From Trichlorobacter ammonificans (lineage in GTDB: Bacteria > Desulfobacterota > Desulfuromonadia > Geobacterales > Pseudopelobacteraceae), in the NCBI RefSeq assembly GCF_933509905.1, contig NZ_OW150024.1:2716001-2780000 (forward strand): a stretch of DNA of 64,000 bases, read 5' to 3'. Below are positions 9,816 to 19,063 of this stretch, one piece after another. The notes below the pieces were generated by a model. The model was not told the origin of the DNA. It saw only the letters and a program-made list of their open reading frames with translations, and made no database searches. Position numbers and translations under genes: made by a program. Each line of letters begins with the position of its first letter. The stretch's first letter is position 1.

Positions 9816-11417
9816 ATGAGCATGTTCTGTAACCAGTGCGAACAGGCCGCCAACGGCACCGGCTGCAACATATCCGGCGTCTGCGGCAAGAAGCCCGACG
9901 TTGCCGCTCTGCAGGACCACCTGCTGTACGGCCTGAAGTCCCTGGCCCTGTACGCCGACAAGCTGGGCCGCAATGCCGAGATCGACCGTTTCACCATCGA
10001 GGGGCTCTTCACCACCGTTACCAACGTGGACTTCGACCCGGAAACCATCGGCAAGAAGATTCAGCAGTGCTACCAGTTGAAGGAAAAGGCCAAGGCCGCC
10101 AGCGGTGCCGTCATCGCCGGCCCGGTTGCCGACTGGAAACCGGCCGCCGACCTGGCCGGCATGGTAACCCAGGGTGGTCAGTACGGCATCAACAGCCAGC
10201 ATGTCAACGAGGATATCCGCTCCGTCATCGAAATCCTGATGTACGGCCTGAAAGGGATGGCCGCCTACGCCGACCACGCCCTGATCCTGGGTCGCAGCAA
10301 CGATGAGGTGAACGCGTTCTTCCAGCGGGCGCTGGCCGCCACCACCGATGCCTCCCTGGGGCTGATGGACTTCGTGGGGCTGTGCATGGAGTGCGGCAAG
10401 CAGAACCTGACCGTCATGGGGATGCTGGACGCCGCCCACAACGACACCTACGGCGCACCGGTTCCCACCCCGGTCAACCTGGGCACCAAGGCCGGCAAAG
10501 GGATTCTGGTTTCCGGCCACGACCTGAAAATGCTGGAAGAACTGCTCAAGCAGACCGAAGGCAAGGGGATCAACATCTATACCCACGGCGAGATGCTGCC
10601 GGCCCACGCCTATCCGGGGCTCAAGAAGTATTCCCACCTGGCCGGCAACTTCGGCGGCGCCTGGCAGGACCAAGCCAAGGAGTTCCCCCACTTCCCCGGC
10701 GCCATCATCTTCAACACCAACTGCATCCAGCGTCCGGCCGACTCCTACACCGACCGCCTCTTCAGCTGGGGTCTGGTGCAGTGGCCCGGCGTCAAGCATG
10801 TCAATGGCTGGGATTTCTCCGAAGTGATCAACAAGGCCCTTGAGTGCCCCTCCCTGCCGGAGAATCCGGGCCAGGAGATCCTGACCGGCTTCGGCCACAA
10901 CGCCGTGCTGGGGGTTGCCGACAAGGTTATCGCCGCCGTCAAGGCCGGCCAGATCAAGCACTTCTTCCTGGTGGGCGGCTGCGACGGCGCAAAATCGGGC
11001 CGTAACTACTACACCGAATTCGCCGAAAAGGCGCCGAAGGATACGGTCATCCTCACCCTGGCCTGCGGCAAGTACCGCTTCAACAAGCTTGAGTTCGGCG
11101 ATATCGGCGGTATCCCCCGTCTGCTGGATGTGGGGCAGTGCAACGACGCCTACAGCGCCATCCAGATCGCCGTGGCCCTGGCCGGTGCCTTCGAGTGCGG
11201 CGTCAACGACCTGCCGCTGTCCCTGGTCCTCTCCTGGTACGAGCAGAAGGCGGTGGTCATCCTGCTGACCCTGCTGTCGCTGGGTATCAAGAACATCCGC
11301 CTCGGACCCACCCTGCCGGCCTTCATCACCCCGGCGGTGCTGGGCTTCCTGGTGGAGAACTTCAACATCATGCCGATCACCACGGCCGAAGAAGACCTGA
11401 AGGCGATCCTGGGATAA
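9816..11417 (+). CDS. hcp: hydroxylamine reductase / hybrid-cluster protein (prismane), class I type
   Basis: Cytoplasmic Fe-S protein with a hybrid 4Fe-2O-2S cluster, implicated in NO and hydroxylamine detoxification. The N-terminal motif is C-x2-C-x8-C-x5-C (CNQCEQAANGTGCNISGVC), the 4Fe-4S type of strict anaerobes rather than the enterobacterial 2Fe-2S type. Later cysteine motifs GLCMECGKQNL and VGGCDGAKSGR fit the hybrid cluster. 533 residues, full length. I start at the ATG at 9816, with AAGGAGG 9 bases upstream; an in-frame TTG at 9783 would add an artificial His-rich stretch. No hcr reductase gene is adjacent. An FNR-like site and a second inverted repeat lie upstream, and a strong hairpin follows. 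Confidence 0.95.
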   Translation: MSMFCNQCEQAANGTGCNISGVCGKKPDVAALQDHLLYGLKSLALYADKLGRNAEIDRFTIEGLFTTVTNVDFDPETIGKKIQQCYQLKEKAKAASGAVIAGPVADWKPAADLAGMVTQGGQYGINSQHVNEDIRSVIEILMYGLKGMAAYADHALILGRSNDEVNAFFQRALAATTDASLGLMDFVGLCMECGKQNLTVMGMLDAAHNDTYGAPVPTPVNLGTKAGKGILVSGHDLKMLEELLKQTEGKGINIYTHGEMLPAHAYPGLKKYSHLAGNFGGAWQDQAKEFPHFPGAIIFNTNCIQRPADSYTDRLFSWGLVQWPGVKHVNGWDFSEVINKALECPSLPENPGQEILTGFGHNAVLGVADKVIAAVKAGQIKHFFLVGGCDGAKSGRNYYTEFAEKAPKDTVILTLACGKYRFNKLEFGDIGGIPRLLDVGQCNDAYSAIQIAVALAGAFECGVNDLPLSLVLSWYEQKAVVILLTLLSLGIKNIRLGPTLPAFITPAVLGFLVENFNIMPITTAEEDLKAILG

Positions 11418-11443
11418 CCGGACATCACCAGGCTGCAGCATCC

Positions 11444-11480
11444 CATAACGGCGCGATACCGGACGTATCGCGCCGTTATG
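11444..11480. terminator. bidirectional hairpin terminator between hcp and the radical SAM operon
   Basis: A perfect 16-base stem (11444-11459 with 11465-11480) closes a 5-base loop, between the convergent ends of hcp (+) and the radical SAM gene (-). There is no long T tract on either side, so it may act as a bidirectional terminator or RNA 3'-end stabiliser. Confidence 0.75.
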
Positions 11481-11543
11481 CGTTTCGCTGCGGCATATCG
11501 CTCAACTGCGGTTCCGCACACGTCGCATGCCAGTTTCCCTCTT

Positions 11544-12428
11544 TCAGTAATACTCCTCCCCGTACTCCGGCACGCTGTCCAGAAAGCCGGGATAGCGCTC
11601 CGCCGCTGCCAGCGCCTGGCGTGCATCGTCGATCAACCGTTCCCGGTCCTTGGGGTAGCTGCCGGTCAGCTCCAGAAAATTGGAAACATGGTTGGAGCGC
11701 AGGATGGTACGGGCAGGCTGCAGGTGCTGCAGCAGTTCCAGGGCCTCCCCCATCAGCTCCCGCCGGGTGCAGCGCTCAAGGGAGCGGACGAAGCCGTCGT
11801 TGTGGCGGTGAAAAAGAGTAAGGAGCGAAAAATACTCCGGGTTGACCCGGTTGATCCAGGCCGCGGTGGCCCGGGCGTGGTCCCTGCTCCGTCCGCGCCC
11901 CGCCAGCCCCAGGATGGCGGTCACCGACAGCCTGATGCCGGCATCCCGGGCCATGAGGGCCTGTTCTGCCATGGTTGCGGCGGAGAACCCCTTGTCGATG
12001 GTCGTCAGGGTGACATCGTCGCCCGATTCCAGACCGAAATAGAGAATTCGCAGCTTCAACGCCCGCAGACGGCGCAGCTCTTCCGGGCTCTTGGTGGTCA
12101 GGCTGTTGGGGGAGGCATAGGCTCCCACCCTGGTCAGGGCCGGAAAGGTGGCGGACAGCGCCTCCAGAATGATGGCCAGCCCTGCCGTGGGGTAGACCAG
12201 GGCATCGCCGTCCGCCAGGAAGACCCGTTCGATGCGTGAACGGTAGGCCGCGGGAATGGCCCGTATCTCGGCGAGAATCTCCTCCGCCGGACGGATGCGG
12301 AACGGTTTTCCCTTGTACATGCCGCAGAACCGGCAACGGTTCTGGGAGCAGCCGATAGTGATCTGGAAGATCAGGCTGCGGGCCTCGCTGGGGGGACGGA
12401 AGAGCGGTTCAACGTAGTGCGGCATCAT
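11544..12428 (-). CDS. radical SAM protein of unknown substrate
   Basis: The radical SAM cluster motif is C-x4-C-x2-C in GCSQNRCRFCGMYKGK (residues ~27-42), a spacing variant of the usual CxxxCxxC seen in a conserved bacterial subfamily. The rest has the partial TIM-barrel features of the superfamily (FLADGDALV, YFGLESGDD). No B12-binding or SPASM cluster domain is visible. Its start overlaps the cupin stop as ATGA, so the two are translationally coupled, and YkgJ is coupled in turn. 294 residues. Substrate unknown. Confidence 0.8.
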   Translation of the reverse strand: MMPHYVEPLFRPPSEARSLIFQITIGCSQNRCRFCGMYKGKPFRIRPAEEILAEIRAIPAAYRSRIERVFLADGDALVYPTAGLAIILEALSATFPALTRVGAYASPNSLTTKSPEELRRLRALKLRILYFGLESGDDVTLTTIDKGFSAATMAEQALMARDAGIRLSVTAILGLAGRGRSRDHARATAAWINRVNPEYFSLLTLFHRHNDGFVRSLERCTRRELMGEALELLQHLQPARTILRSNHVSNFLELTGSYPKDRERLIDDARQALAAAERYPGFLDSVPEYGEEYY

Positions 12429-12763
12429 GGCGCAGCAGCCTCACTATCGATATGCACCGCCAGCCAGACCGTCACCTGTCCGGCATCGGTCCAGGCAACC
12501 CGGTGACGGCAGCGGGGCGGCAGGTACAGGTAGTCACCCGGCAGCAGACGTCGCGGACCGGCCTCCCCCTCCAGCTGCAGTCCGGCTCCCCCGGCCAGTA
12601 GCAGCACCCACTCCCCCTGTCGCTGGTCGTACCACTCTCCCTCCGGCGTGGCCTGACCATGGGAGACGATCCGTTCGATCCGGACCGCCGGCAGGGTCAG
12701 CAAGGTTTCGAACACCTCCCCTGCTCCGGCATCGGGCAGACCGGCGAACAGGTTGCCGCTCAC
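12425..12763 (-). CDS. small cupin-domain protein
   Basis: 112 residues forming one cupin barrel: EWVLLLAGGAGLQLEGEAG, then GDYLYLPPRCRHRVAWTD, with His ligands of the second cupin motif. The GTG start overlaps the upstream YkgJ stop, and its stop overlaps the downstream radical SAM start. Such small cupins are metal-binding and hydrolase- or isomerase-like, or act as sensors. No specific reaction can be assigned. Confidence 0.8.
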   Translation of the reverse strand: MSGNLFAGLPDAGAGEVFETLLTLPAVRIERIVSHGQATPEGEWYDQRQGEWVLLLAGGAGLQLEGEAGPRRLLPGDYLYLPPRCRHRVAWTDAGQVTVWLAVHIDSEAAAP

Positions 12764-13500
12764 GACAGCCGCTCCACCAGAAAGGGGTGATCCAGGCCGG
12801 CGCGGCTCAGCAGCTCTTCCACGGCAGACGGTCCGGCAGACAGGATCTCCTGAATCCGCCAGGCCAGCACCAGGTGCAGCAGTACCGGCAGATTACCGTA
12901 GAGGGCGATGCCGAACTGCTCTCTCATCCGTACCAGCAACCGCTCCTCCAACTCCCGGCCGCTGTCCTGAGTGAAGGCCGCGTAGTGGAGCGGAAAGGCC
13001 ACCACCGACCGATCCAGTGACGCCACGAACGCCTGTTTTTCCTCGGGGGGGAGTGTCCCGAAGTCTGCGCCGCACCAATGAGGTTCCTTGGTGGAGAGCA
13101 GCGCCCGACAGGACAGGGGGCGCAGAGGATACACCATGCAGCAGCCGTCGTCCCCCAGCAGCGGACACCAGCCCATTTCACTGCGCTGCATCCGCAGATA
13201 GCTCTTCAGGTCGGTCAGTGGGATGGTCAAGTCCCGCAGGCGCTGCACATAGCCGGCAACCGCGCCGGCCTGCTCCGTTGTCAGGATTGCCGCCAGGTCA
13301 ACCGCCTCGGTCAGGGTGCAGTTGACCGCCAGGCTACAGCAGGAGCGGCAGCCCGCCGTGCAGAACAGCCGCCCCCCGGCGCCCCGGTACTCACCCGCCC
13401 AGGCAGCGGTCATCAGGTCAAGGGTAGCACGCTGTTCCGCCAGCTCATCCAGCAGCGGTTGCCATGGTGTCCCGTGTTGTTCATCGGTCAGAATCGTCAT
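12760..13500 (-). CDS. YkgJ-family cysteine-cluster (Zn/Fe-chelating) protein
   Basis: 246 residues with the YkgJ/CxxCxxCC-type pattern: FCTAGCRSCC near 46-56, then CPLLGDDGCCMVYPLRPLSCR near 113-133, and further Cys and His residues, consistent with a metal-bound cluster. Family members are proposed to chelate Zn or Fe and to serve in modification or insertion of metals, but the role is not settled. First gene of a three-gene coupled operon (YkgJ, cupin, radical SAM). No clear ribosome site precedes the ATG. A 9-base inverted repeat lies 32-57 bases upstream. Confidence 0.8.
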   Translation of the reverse strand: MTILTDEQHGTPWQPLLDELAEQRATLDLMTAAWAGEYRGAGGRLFCTAGCRSCCSLAVNCTLTEAVDLAAILTTEQAGAVAGYVQRLRDLTIPLTDLKSYLRMQRSEMGWCPLLGDDGCCMVYPLRPLSCRALLSTKEPHWCGADFGTLPPEEKQAFVASLDRSVVAFPLHYAAFTQDSGRELEERLLVRMREQFGIALYGNLPVLLHLVLAWRIQEILSAGPSAVEELLSRAGLDHPFLVERLS

Positions 13501-13531
13501 TCGTTACATGCCTGTTGCTGAATTTCCACAT

Positions 13532-13557
13532 ATTGGTACAACTCACGGTGTACCAAT
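13532..13557. promoter_or_regulatory. operator-like inverted repeat between divergent ykgJ and histidine kinase genes
   Basis: Perfect arms ATTGGTACA (13532-13540) and TGTACCAAT (13549-13557) with an 8-base spacer. It lies in the only non-coding stretch (145 bases) between two divergent operons, so a dimeric regulator here could control both. I see no convincing -35/-10 pair. Confidence 0.5.
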
Positions 13558-13645
13558 TCGACGTTTTATGCAACAATCATCGCGCCGGACTCCGGGGACC
13601 CGTACCGGTTGTCCCCATACTGGCACCACCGAGCGAGATCATACC

Positions 13646-14653
13646 ATGCCACCAAAAAAGGTAACCGTAACCGCTGATGAAGCGCTGAGCCGTGCCTTGC
13701 AGGTTCTTGACGCCCCGGCACCGGACAGCAGCCTGCTCGCCGAGGAGCTGCGACTGCTGGCAGGAAGCTATCACACCCTGTTGCGCAAACTGCACAAAAC
13801 CCTGATCATCAGCGACAGCTACCAGCACCAGCTGCGGCAGTTCAACACGACTCTTACCCAACGGGTGGAGGAGGAAACTGAGCGGCGCCTGGCCCAGGAG
13901 CGGCTGCTGGCGCAGAACGCCAAAATGGCCGCCATGGGGGAGATGATCGACGCCATCGCCCATCAGTGGCGTCAGCCCCTGACTACCCTGGACATCCTGG
14001 TGCAGAACATCCGCGAAGCCCGTCGCCAGAACAAGCTGGATGACGCCTATCTGAACCGTGCCACCGACCGCGCGCTTTCCCAGATACTGTTCATGTCCGA
14101 GACCATCGCCGCCTTCCGGAAATTCTTCCGGCCTGAGAAGCGCAAAGAGTTGTTCAGCGTTTCCGCCAGGGTCATTGAGGCAGCCTCCCTGATGAACGCG
14201 CAGATGCGGCGCGACAACATCACCCTCGCAGTTGTCACCCAAACGGAGGACGACCAGACCTGCGGACTGCCCAACGAGTTCGCCCAGGTGGTCGTCAACC
14301 TCCTGACCAACGCCCGCGATGCCATTCTTGAACTGCGTCGCAGCCAATCAGCCCCCGGCGGCGACCATCGTGAGCGGGACCGGATAACGGTGCAGGTCAG
14401 CAGCGGCCCCGACCGGATTCTCCTTGAAGTATGCGACAACGGTGCCGGCATCCCCGCCGAGGCAGCCCCCCGGCTGTTCGAGCCGGACTTCAGCACCAAG
14501 AAGAAGCGGGAAGGAAGCGGGCTGGGACTCTACATGTCGCGCCTGATCATCGAACAGAGCATGGGCGGCACCATCACTTTTTCCAGCTCCCCCGGGGAAA
14601 CGGTATTCCGGGTGGAGGTCCCACGGGGGGAGTGCCGGGAGGAAGCGGCATGA
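13646..14653 (+). CDS. soluble histidine kinase without a sensor domain
   Basis: 335 residues from the ATG at 13646 (MPPKKVTV...); upstream in-frame sequence is low-quality read-through. No membrane segment or PAS/GAF domain is visible: the first ~95 residues are helical and coiled, then AHQWRQPL with His106, then an ATPase domain with [17 protein letters not shown] and [12 protein letters not shown]. It closely resembles the kinase core of the gene at 2093. The stop overlaps the larC start as ATGA, so kinase and cofactor gene are translationally coupled. No regulator is adjacent. The input is presumably a partner protein or the cytoplasm. Confidence 0.85.
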   Translation: MPPKKVTVTADEALSRALQVLDAPAPDSSLLAEELRLLAGSYHTLLRKLHKTLIISDSYQHQLRQFNTTLTQRVEEETERRLAQERLLAQNAKMAAMGEMIDAIAHQWRQPLTTLDILVQNIREARRQNKLDDAYLNRATDRALSQILFMSETIAAFRKFFRPEKRKELFSVSARVIEAASLMNAQMRRDNITLAVVTQTEDDQTCGLPNEFAQVVVNLLTNARDAILELRRSQSAPGGDHRERDRITVQVSSGPDRILLEVCDNGAGIPAEAAPRLFEPDFSTKKKREGSGLGLYMSRLIIEQSMGGTITFSSSPGETVFRVEVPRGECREEAA

Positions 14654-15843
14654 ACCTCCTGTACCTCGACGCCACCGCCGGCATCAGCGGCGATATGACC
14701 GTAGCGGCCCTGCTCGACCTGGGGCTCCCCCTCGATCATTTGCAGGAACAACTGGCTACCCTCGCCCTGCCGCCCGACTCCTTCACGCTTGTCGCTCAAC
14801 GGGTGGAACGGCGCGGCATGGCCGGGCTGCACCTTGACGTTCGTCTGCCCGGCGACGATCATCACCACCACGGCGCTCACGGACACCATCACCACCGCAG
14901 CTACGCCGACATCCGTGCCATGATCGCCGCCAGCGGTCTCAACGAACGGGTCAAGGCAACGGCACAGCGGATTTTTCTGCGTCTGGCCGAGGCGGAAGCA
15001 CTGGTTCACGACACCACGGTGGATGCTGTCACCTTCCACGAAGTGGGGGCGGTGGACAGTATTGTGGACATCGTGGCAACGGCCATCGGCCTGGACTACC
15101 TGCAGGTTGGACGGCTGCACGTCTCGGCAGTACCGCTGGGTGGCGGCTTCGTCGAGACGGCCCACGGCCGGCTGCCGGTGCCGGCACCGGCCACGGCGAA
15201 ACTGCTCACGGGATGTGCGGTACATGCCCGCTGCGGCGACGGTGAGCGGGTAACCCCCACCGGTGCCGCCATCCTGGCGGCACTGGCGGAACGCGCCGAC
15301 ACCATGCCGGAGATGACGATCACCCGGATCGGCCACGGCGCGGGAACCAAGGACTTTGCCGACTGTCCCAACCTGCTGCGGGCCTTCCTGGGGACCACAC
15401 CGCAGTCTTCGGAGCAGGACATGGTCCGGGAGGCGGTCTGCAATCTGGACGACGTCACCCCGGAACAGCTCGGCTACACCCTGGAGCGCTTGCTGGAGGC
15501 CGGAGCGCTGGACGTCTGGCATACCGCCATCCAGATGAAAAAGAACCGGCCCGCCGTGCAGCTCTCGTTCCTCTGCACCGCCGCACATCTTGATGCGCTG
15601 ATCGGACTGGTTATGGCCGAAACCGGCAGCCTGGGGGTACGGGTCTACGAGGTGACCCGCCGGATCGCCCCCCGGACGGTGGAGGAACGGCTGACCCCCT
15701 GGGGAACGGTCCATTTCAAACGATCTCCGGCGGGGATAAAGCCGGAGTACGAGGACTGCCGCCGGATCGCCCGCGAGCAGGGCCTGCCGCTTCGGGAGGT
15801 ACAGCAGCGTCTGCTGCGGGAGGAACGCAATGACCGCCGTTGA
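14650..15843 (+). CDS. larC: nickel-pincer cofactor biosynthesis protein LarC
   Basis: LarC inserts nickel into the pincer nucleotide cofactor used by lactate racemase and related enzymes. This 397-residue protein begins [16 protein letters not shown], the family signature, and has a His-rich loop at residues 71-82 that fits nickel binding. The first and second halves, split as LarC1 and LarC2 in lactobacilli, are here one uninterrupted frame (linker near [14 protein letters not shown]). larB and larE are not nearby. It is coupled by 4 bases to the kinase upstream and overlaps pncC by 14 bases downstream. Confidence 0.92.
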   Translation: MNLLYLDATAGISGDMTVAALLDLGLPLDHLQEQLATLALPPDSFTLVAQRVERRGMAGLHLDVRLPGDDHHHHGAHGHHHHRSYADIRAMIAASGLNERVKATAQRIFLRLAEAEALVHDTTVDAVTFHEVGAVDSIVDIVATAIGLDYLQVGRLHVSAVPLGGGFVETAHGRLPVPAPATAKLLTGCAVHARCGDGERVTPTGAAILAALAERADTMPEMTITRIGHGAGTKDFADCPNLLRAFLGTTPQSSEQDMVREAVCNLDDVTPEQLGYTLERLLEAGALDVWHTAIQMKKNRPAVQLSFLCTAAHLDALIGLVMAETGSLGVRVYEVTRRIAPRTVEERLTPWGTVHFKRSPAGIKPEYEDCRRIAREQGLPLREVQQRLLREERNDRR

Positions 15844-16321
15844 TGAGGTCGTGGCGGACCTGCTTCGTTCCTCCGGCCTGACCCTGGCCCTGGCCGAATC
15901 CTGCACCGGCGGTATTATTGCCGCGCGGATCACGGCGGTACCGGGCAGTTCCACCTATTTTCGGCTGGGGATCGTTGCCTACCACAACGATGCCAAGCAG
16001 CAGATGCTGGGGGTTCCGTCGGCCCTGCTGGCGGAGCACGGTGCCGTCAGTGGACCGGTGGCTCACGCCATGGCCGCAGGAGCGCGGGCCGCGGCCGACA
16101 GCGACCTCGCCCTGGCGGTGACCGGCATCGCCGGCCCCGGCGGCGGTACTGCGGAAAAGCCGGTGGGCACCGTCTTCATCGCCCTGGCCGACCGGACCGG
16201 CTGTACGGCTCACCGCTACCAGTTTCAGGGTACCCGTGACGACATCCGCCTCCAAACCACGGAAGAGGCGCTCTTTTTGCTGAAAAATCGTCTTTTGATG
16301 ATAAAATCGCCGGTAAATTAG
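15830..16321 (+). CDS. pncC: nicotinamide-nucleotide amidohydrolase (CinA C-terminal domain)
   Basis: 163 residues, the stand-alone CinA C-terminal domain. It deamidates NMN to nicotinate mononucleotide in NAD salvage. Signature elements: [10 protein letters not shown] with the nucleophilic serine near residue 24, [28 protein letters not shown] and [11 protein letters not shown]. The N-terminal MoaB-like domain of full CinA is absent, which is normal for PncC. The start lies within the end of larC. The gene directly precedes recA, the cinA-recA neighbourhood known from many bacteria. Confidence 0.92.
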   Translation: MTAVDEVVADLLRSSGLTLALAESCTGGIIAARITAVPGSSTYFRLGIVAYHNDAKQQMLGVPSALLAEHGAVSGPVAHAMAAGARAAADSDLALAVTGIAGPGGGTAEKPVGTVFIALADRTGCTAHRYQFQGTRDDIRLQTTEEALFLLKNRLLMIKSPVN

Positions 16322-16395
16322 CTTGCCGCCCCCTGTTTCGATATGCTACTTTTCGCAACTCTTTTCATCTCTTTTCACGCCAAGGAGGCAGAGCC

Positions 16396-17400
16396 GTGAG
16401 CGATAAGAACAAGGCCATCGAGCTGGCCCTTTCCCAGATAGAAAAACAGTTCGGCAAGGGTGCCATCATGCGCCTAGGCAACGACGAAGCCCTGCCCGGC
16501 GTGGAGGCGATCTCCACCGGCGCCATCTCCCTTGACCTGGCGCTGGGGGTGGGCGGTGTGCCCCGGGGCCGGGTCATCGAAATTTACGGTCCCGAATCCT
16601 CCGGCAAAACCACCCTGGCCCTGCATATCGTGGCGGAGGCGCAGAAGAGCGGCGGCATCGCCGCCTTCGTCGACGCCGAGCATGCCCTGGACATCACCTA
16701 CGCCCGCAAGCTGGGGGTGAAGACCGACGACCTGCTGGTCTCCCAGCCCGACACCGGCGAGCAGGCCCTGGAGATCGCCGAAACCCTGGTGCGCAGCGGC
16801 GCCATCGACGTGCTGGTGGTTGACTCCGTTGCCGCCCTGGTGCCCAAGGCGGAGATCGAAGGGGAGATGGGTGACGCCCATGTGGGCCTGCAGGCCCGCC
16901 TCATGTCCCAGGCCCTGCGCAAGCTGACCGGCATCATCTCCAAGTCCAACTGCTGCGTCATCTTCATCAACCAGATCCGGATGAAGATCGGCGTCATGTT
17001 CGGCAACCCGGAAACCACCACCGGCGGCAACGCCCTCAAGTTCTACGCCTCGGTGCGGCTGGATATCCGCAAGATCGCCACCCTCAAGCAGGGGGATCAG
17101 GTGATCGGTTCCCGCACCCGGGTCAAGGTGGTCAAGAACAAGGTCGCCCCACCCTTCAAGGAGGCTGAATTCGACATCCTCTACGGCGAAGGGGTCTCCC
17201 GCACCGGCGACGTTCTGGATCTGGCAGTGGAACGGGGGATCATCGACAAAAGCGGTGCCTGGTTCTCCTACAACAAGGAGCGGATCGGCCAGGGGCGGGA
17301 GAACTCCCGTCAGTTCCTCAAGGAGAATCCGGCCATGCTGGCGGAGATCGAGGCGAAGCTGATGGAGCTGATCAAGCCGGCCCCCAAAGCCGACGCCTGA
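16396..17400 (+). CDS. recA: recombinase A
   Basis: ATP-dependent strand-exchange protein and co-protease of the SOS response. 334 residues beginning [22 protein letters not shown]; Walker [10 protein letters not shown] near 65-73, VDAEHALD, and loop motifs QALRKLTGI and [12 protein letters not shown] are intact. GTG start with AAGGAGG 8 bases upstream. The 74-base gap before it shows no recognisable LexA-type box. Followed by pilT-like and recX genes, the Geobacterales arrangement. Confidence 0.98.
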   Translation: MSDKNKAIELALSQIEKQFGKGAIMRLGNDEALPGVEAISTGAISLDLALGVGGVPRGRVIEIYGPESSGKTTLALHIVAEAQKSGGIAAFVDAEHALDITYARKLGVKTDDLLVSQPDTGEQALEIAETLVRSGAIDVLVVDSVAALVPKAEIEGEMGDAHVGLQARLMSQALRKLTGIISKSNCCVIFINQIRMKIGVMFGNPETTTGGNALKFYASVRLDIRKIATLKQGDQVIGSRTRVKVVKNKVAPPFKEAEFDILYGEGVSRTGDVLDLAVERGIIDKSGAWFSYNKERIGQGRENSRQFLKENPAMLAEIEAKLMELIKPAPKADA

Positions 17401-17424
17401 CAGCCGCTCCCCACGGAGGCATGC

Positions 17425-18585
17425 ATGGACCTGAATGAGATTCTCACCATCGCGGTCAAGGCGAAAGGTTCCGACATCCATATCAAGACCGGACTGCCTC
17501 CCATTGTGCGGATCGACGGCCGGCTGCACCCGATCCCCAACGCCCAGCGCCTGGCACCCGAAGTGGTGGGCGGCATGGCCATGTCCATGATGAACGATCG
17601 CCAGAAGCGGATCTTCGAGGAAAACTCCGAGGTGGACCTGGCCTACGCCGTGCCGGGATTGGGCCGGTTCCGGGTCAGTTGCTACCGCCAGCGGGGGACC
17701 GTGGCCATGGTGTTCCGCGCCATTTCGGTGAAAATCCCCAACCTCGACGAACTGAATCTGCCGCCGGTGCTGAAAAAACTCTGTCAGGAAGAGCGAGGGC
17801 TGATTCTGGTGACCGGTACCACCGGCTCCGGCAAGTCCTCCACCCTGGCGGCCATGATCGACCAGATCAACAGCAGCCGCACCTGCAACATCATTACCAT
17901 CGAGGACCCGGTGGAGTTTCTGCACCGGGACAACAAGAGCATCATCAGCCAGCGGGAGGTGGGCACCGATACCCCCACCTTCGCCAGCGCCCTGAAAGGG
18001 GCTCTGCGTCAGGACCCGGACGTGATCCTGGTTGGCGAGATGCGGGACTACGAAACCGTGGAAACCGCCATGACCGCGGCGGAAACCGGCCACCTGGTGA
18101 TGTCGACGCTGCACACCATGGATGCCCAGGAAACCATCAACCGGATTATCGGCGTCTTCCCCCCCTACCACCAGCGGCAGGTGCGGATTCAACTGGCCGG
18201 CATCATCAAGGGGATCGTTTCCCAGCGGTTGGTGCCCCGGGCGGACGGCAAGGGACGGGTGCCGGCGGTGGAAGTGCTGCTGGGAACGGCTCGGGTCCGG
18301 GAGTGCATCGACGACAAGGACAAGACCAAGCAGATCCGCGACGCCATTGCCCAGGGATTCGTCTCCTACGGCATGCAGACCTTCGACCAGTCGTTGATGA
18401 AGCTGTACACCTCCAAGCTGATCACCTACGAGGAGGCGTTGCGGCAGAGCTCCAACCCCGACGACTTCGCCCTCAAGGTTTCCGGCATCTCCTCCACCTC
18501 CGACACCACCTGGGACAATTTCGAGGAAAAGAAGGTGGACGCAGCCATCGACGAAGGAGAAAAGATCGAGGTGGATCGTTATTGA
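17425..18585 (+). CDS. PilT/PilU-type twitching motility ATPase
   Basis: Hexameric retraction ATPase of type IV pili, acting at the inner-membrane base. 386 residues with Walker A GTTGSGKSST at 131-140, the Asp box ITIEDPVEFLH, Walker B ALRQDPDVILVGEMRD, and the His box ETGHLVMSTLHT. The C-terminus is extended beyond PilT with an acidic tail (EEKKVDAAIDEGEKIEVDRY), reminiscent of PilU. Placed between recA and recX, which is typical of Geobacter relatives. PilT versus PilU cannot be decided from this window. Confidence 0.9.
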   Translation: MDLNEILTIAVKAKGSDIHIKTGLPPIVRIDGRLHPIPNAQRLAPEVVGGMAMSMMNDRQKRIFEENSEVDLAYAVPGLGRFRVSCYRQRGTVAMVFRAISVKIPNLDELNLPPVLKKLCQEERGLILVTGTTGSGKSSTLAAMIDQINSSRTCNIITIEDPVEFLHRDNKSIISQREVGTDTPTFASALKGALRQDPDVILVGEMRDYETVETAMTAAETGHLVMSTLHTMDAQETINRIIGVFPPYHQRQVRIQLAGIIKGIVSQRLVPRADGKGRVPAVEVLLGTARVRECIDDKDKTKQIRDAIAQGFVSYGMQTFDQSLMKLYTSKLITYEEALRQSSNPDDFALKVSGISSTSDTTWDNFEEKKVDAAIDEGEKIEVDRY

Positions 18586-18607
18586 CGCTGGCCGCGACCC
18601 GTATCTG

Positions 18608-19063
18608 GTGGCTCTGCGCCTGCTGACGACACGGGATATGACCGTGGCGGTACTGCGTCGCAAGCTGCTGATGCGGGGATACGAGGCCGCCACGGTCGAG
18701 AGTGCCGTAGAGCGGCTGCTACGGGAGCGCTACCTGGACGACCGGCGCTACGGCGAACGGTTTGTCGAAGCGGCTCTGACGAGTGGGCGGTACCGTGGTT
18801 ATCGCTTGCGCCAGGAACTGACACGTCGGGGAATTTCCCGCGAACTGACAGCAGAACTGCTGAATACCGTCGATGATCCAGCCGACGAAACCGCCTTGGC
18901 CCGACAGGTGGTCGCCCGCCGCTACGGCGGATTCGATCCTGTCCGCGCCGACGAGCGGGAACGGCGACGCATCGCCGGCTTTCTGCAGCGGCGGGGGTTC
19001 GGGATGGCGACGATCCGTTCGGTGCTGCAGCACAACGGAGAGGAGGGAAGCCATGACGGCTAG
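18608..19063 (+). CDS. recX: regulatory protein RecX
   Basis: Small helical inhibitor of RecA filaments. It contains three RecX three-helix repeats: LRLLTTRDMTVAVLRRKLLMRGY, YLDDRRYGERFV...GRYRGYRLRQELTRRGI, and RRRIAGFLQRRGFGMATIRSVL. The GTG at 18608 is the first common start codon, but in-frame sequence upstream reads D-A-G-R-D-P-Y-L and looks homologous, back to an ATT at 18581 preceded by GAGGTGG. The true start may therefore be that rare ATT, overlapping the pilT stop. The end overlaps the next gene by 11 bases. Confidence 0.88.
   Translation: MALRLLTTRDMTVAVLRRKLLMRGYEAATVESAVERLLRERYLDDRRYGERFVEAALTSGRYRGYRLRQELTRRGISRELTAELLNTVDDPADETALARQVVARRYGGFDPVRADERERRRIAGFLQRRGFGMATIRSVLQHNGEEGSHDG

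Noticed and set aside
16322-16395. LexA/SOS box before recA
   Set aside because: No convincing inverted repeat of a known LexA type is visible in the 74 bases.
16474-18693. Long minus-strand frame opposite recA and pilT
   Set aside because: Shadow of two highly conserved genes; no independent evidence.
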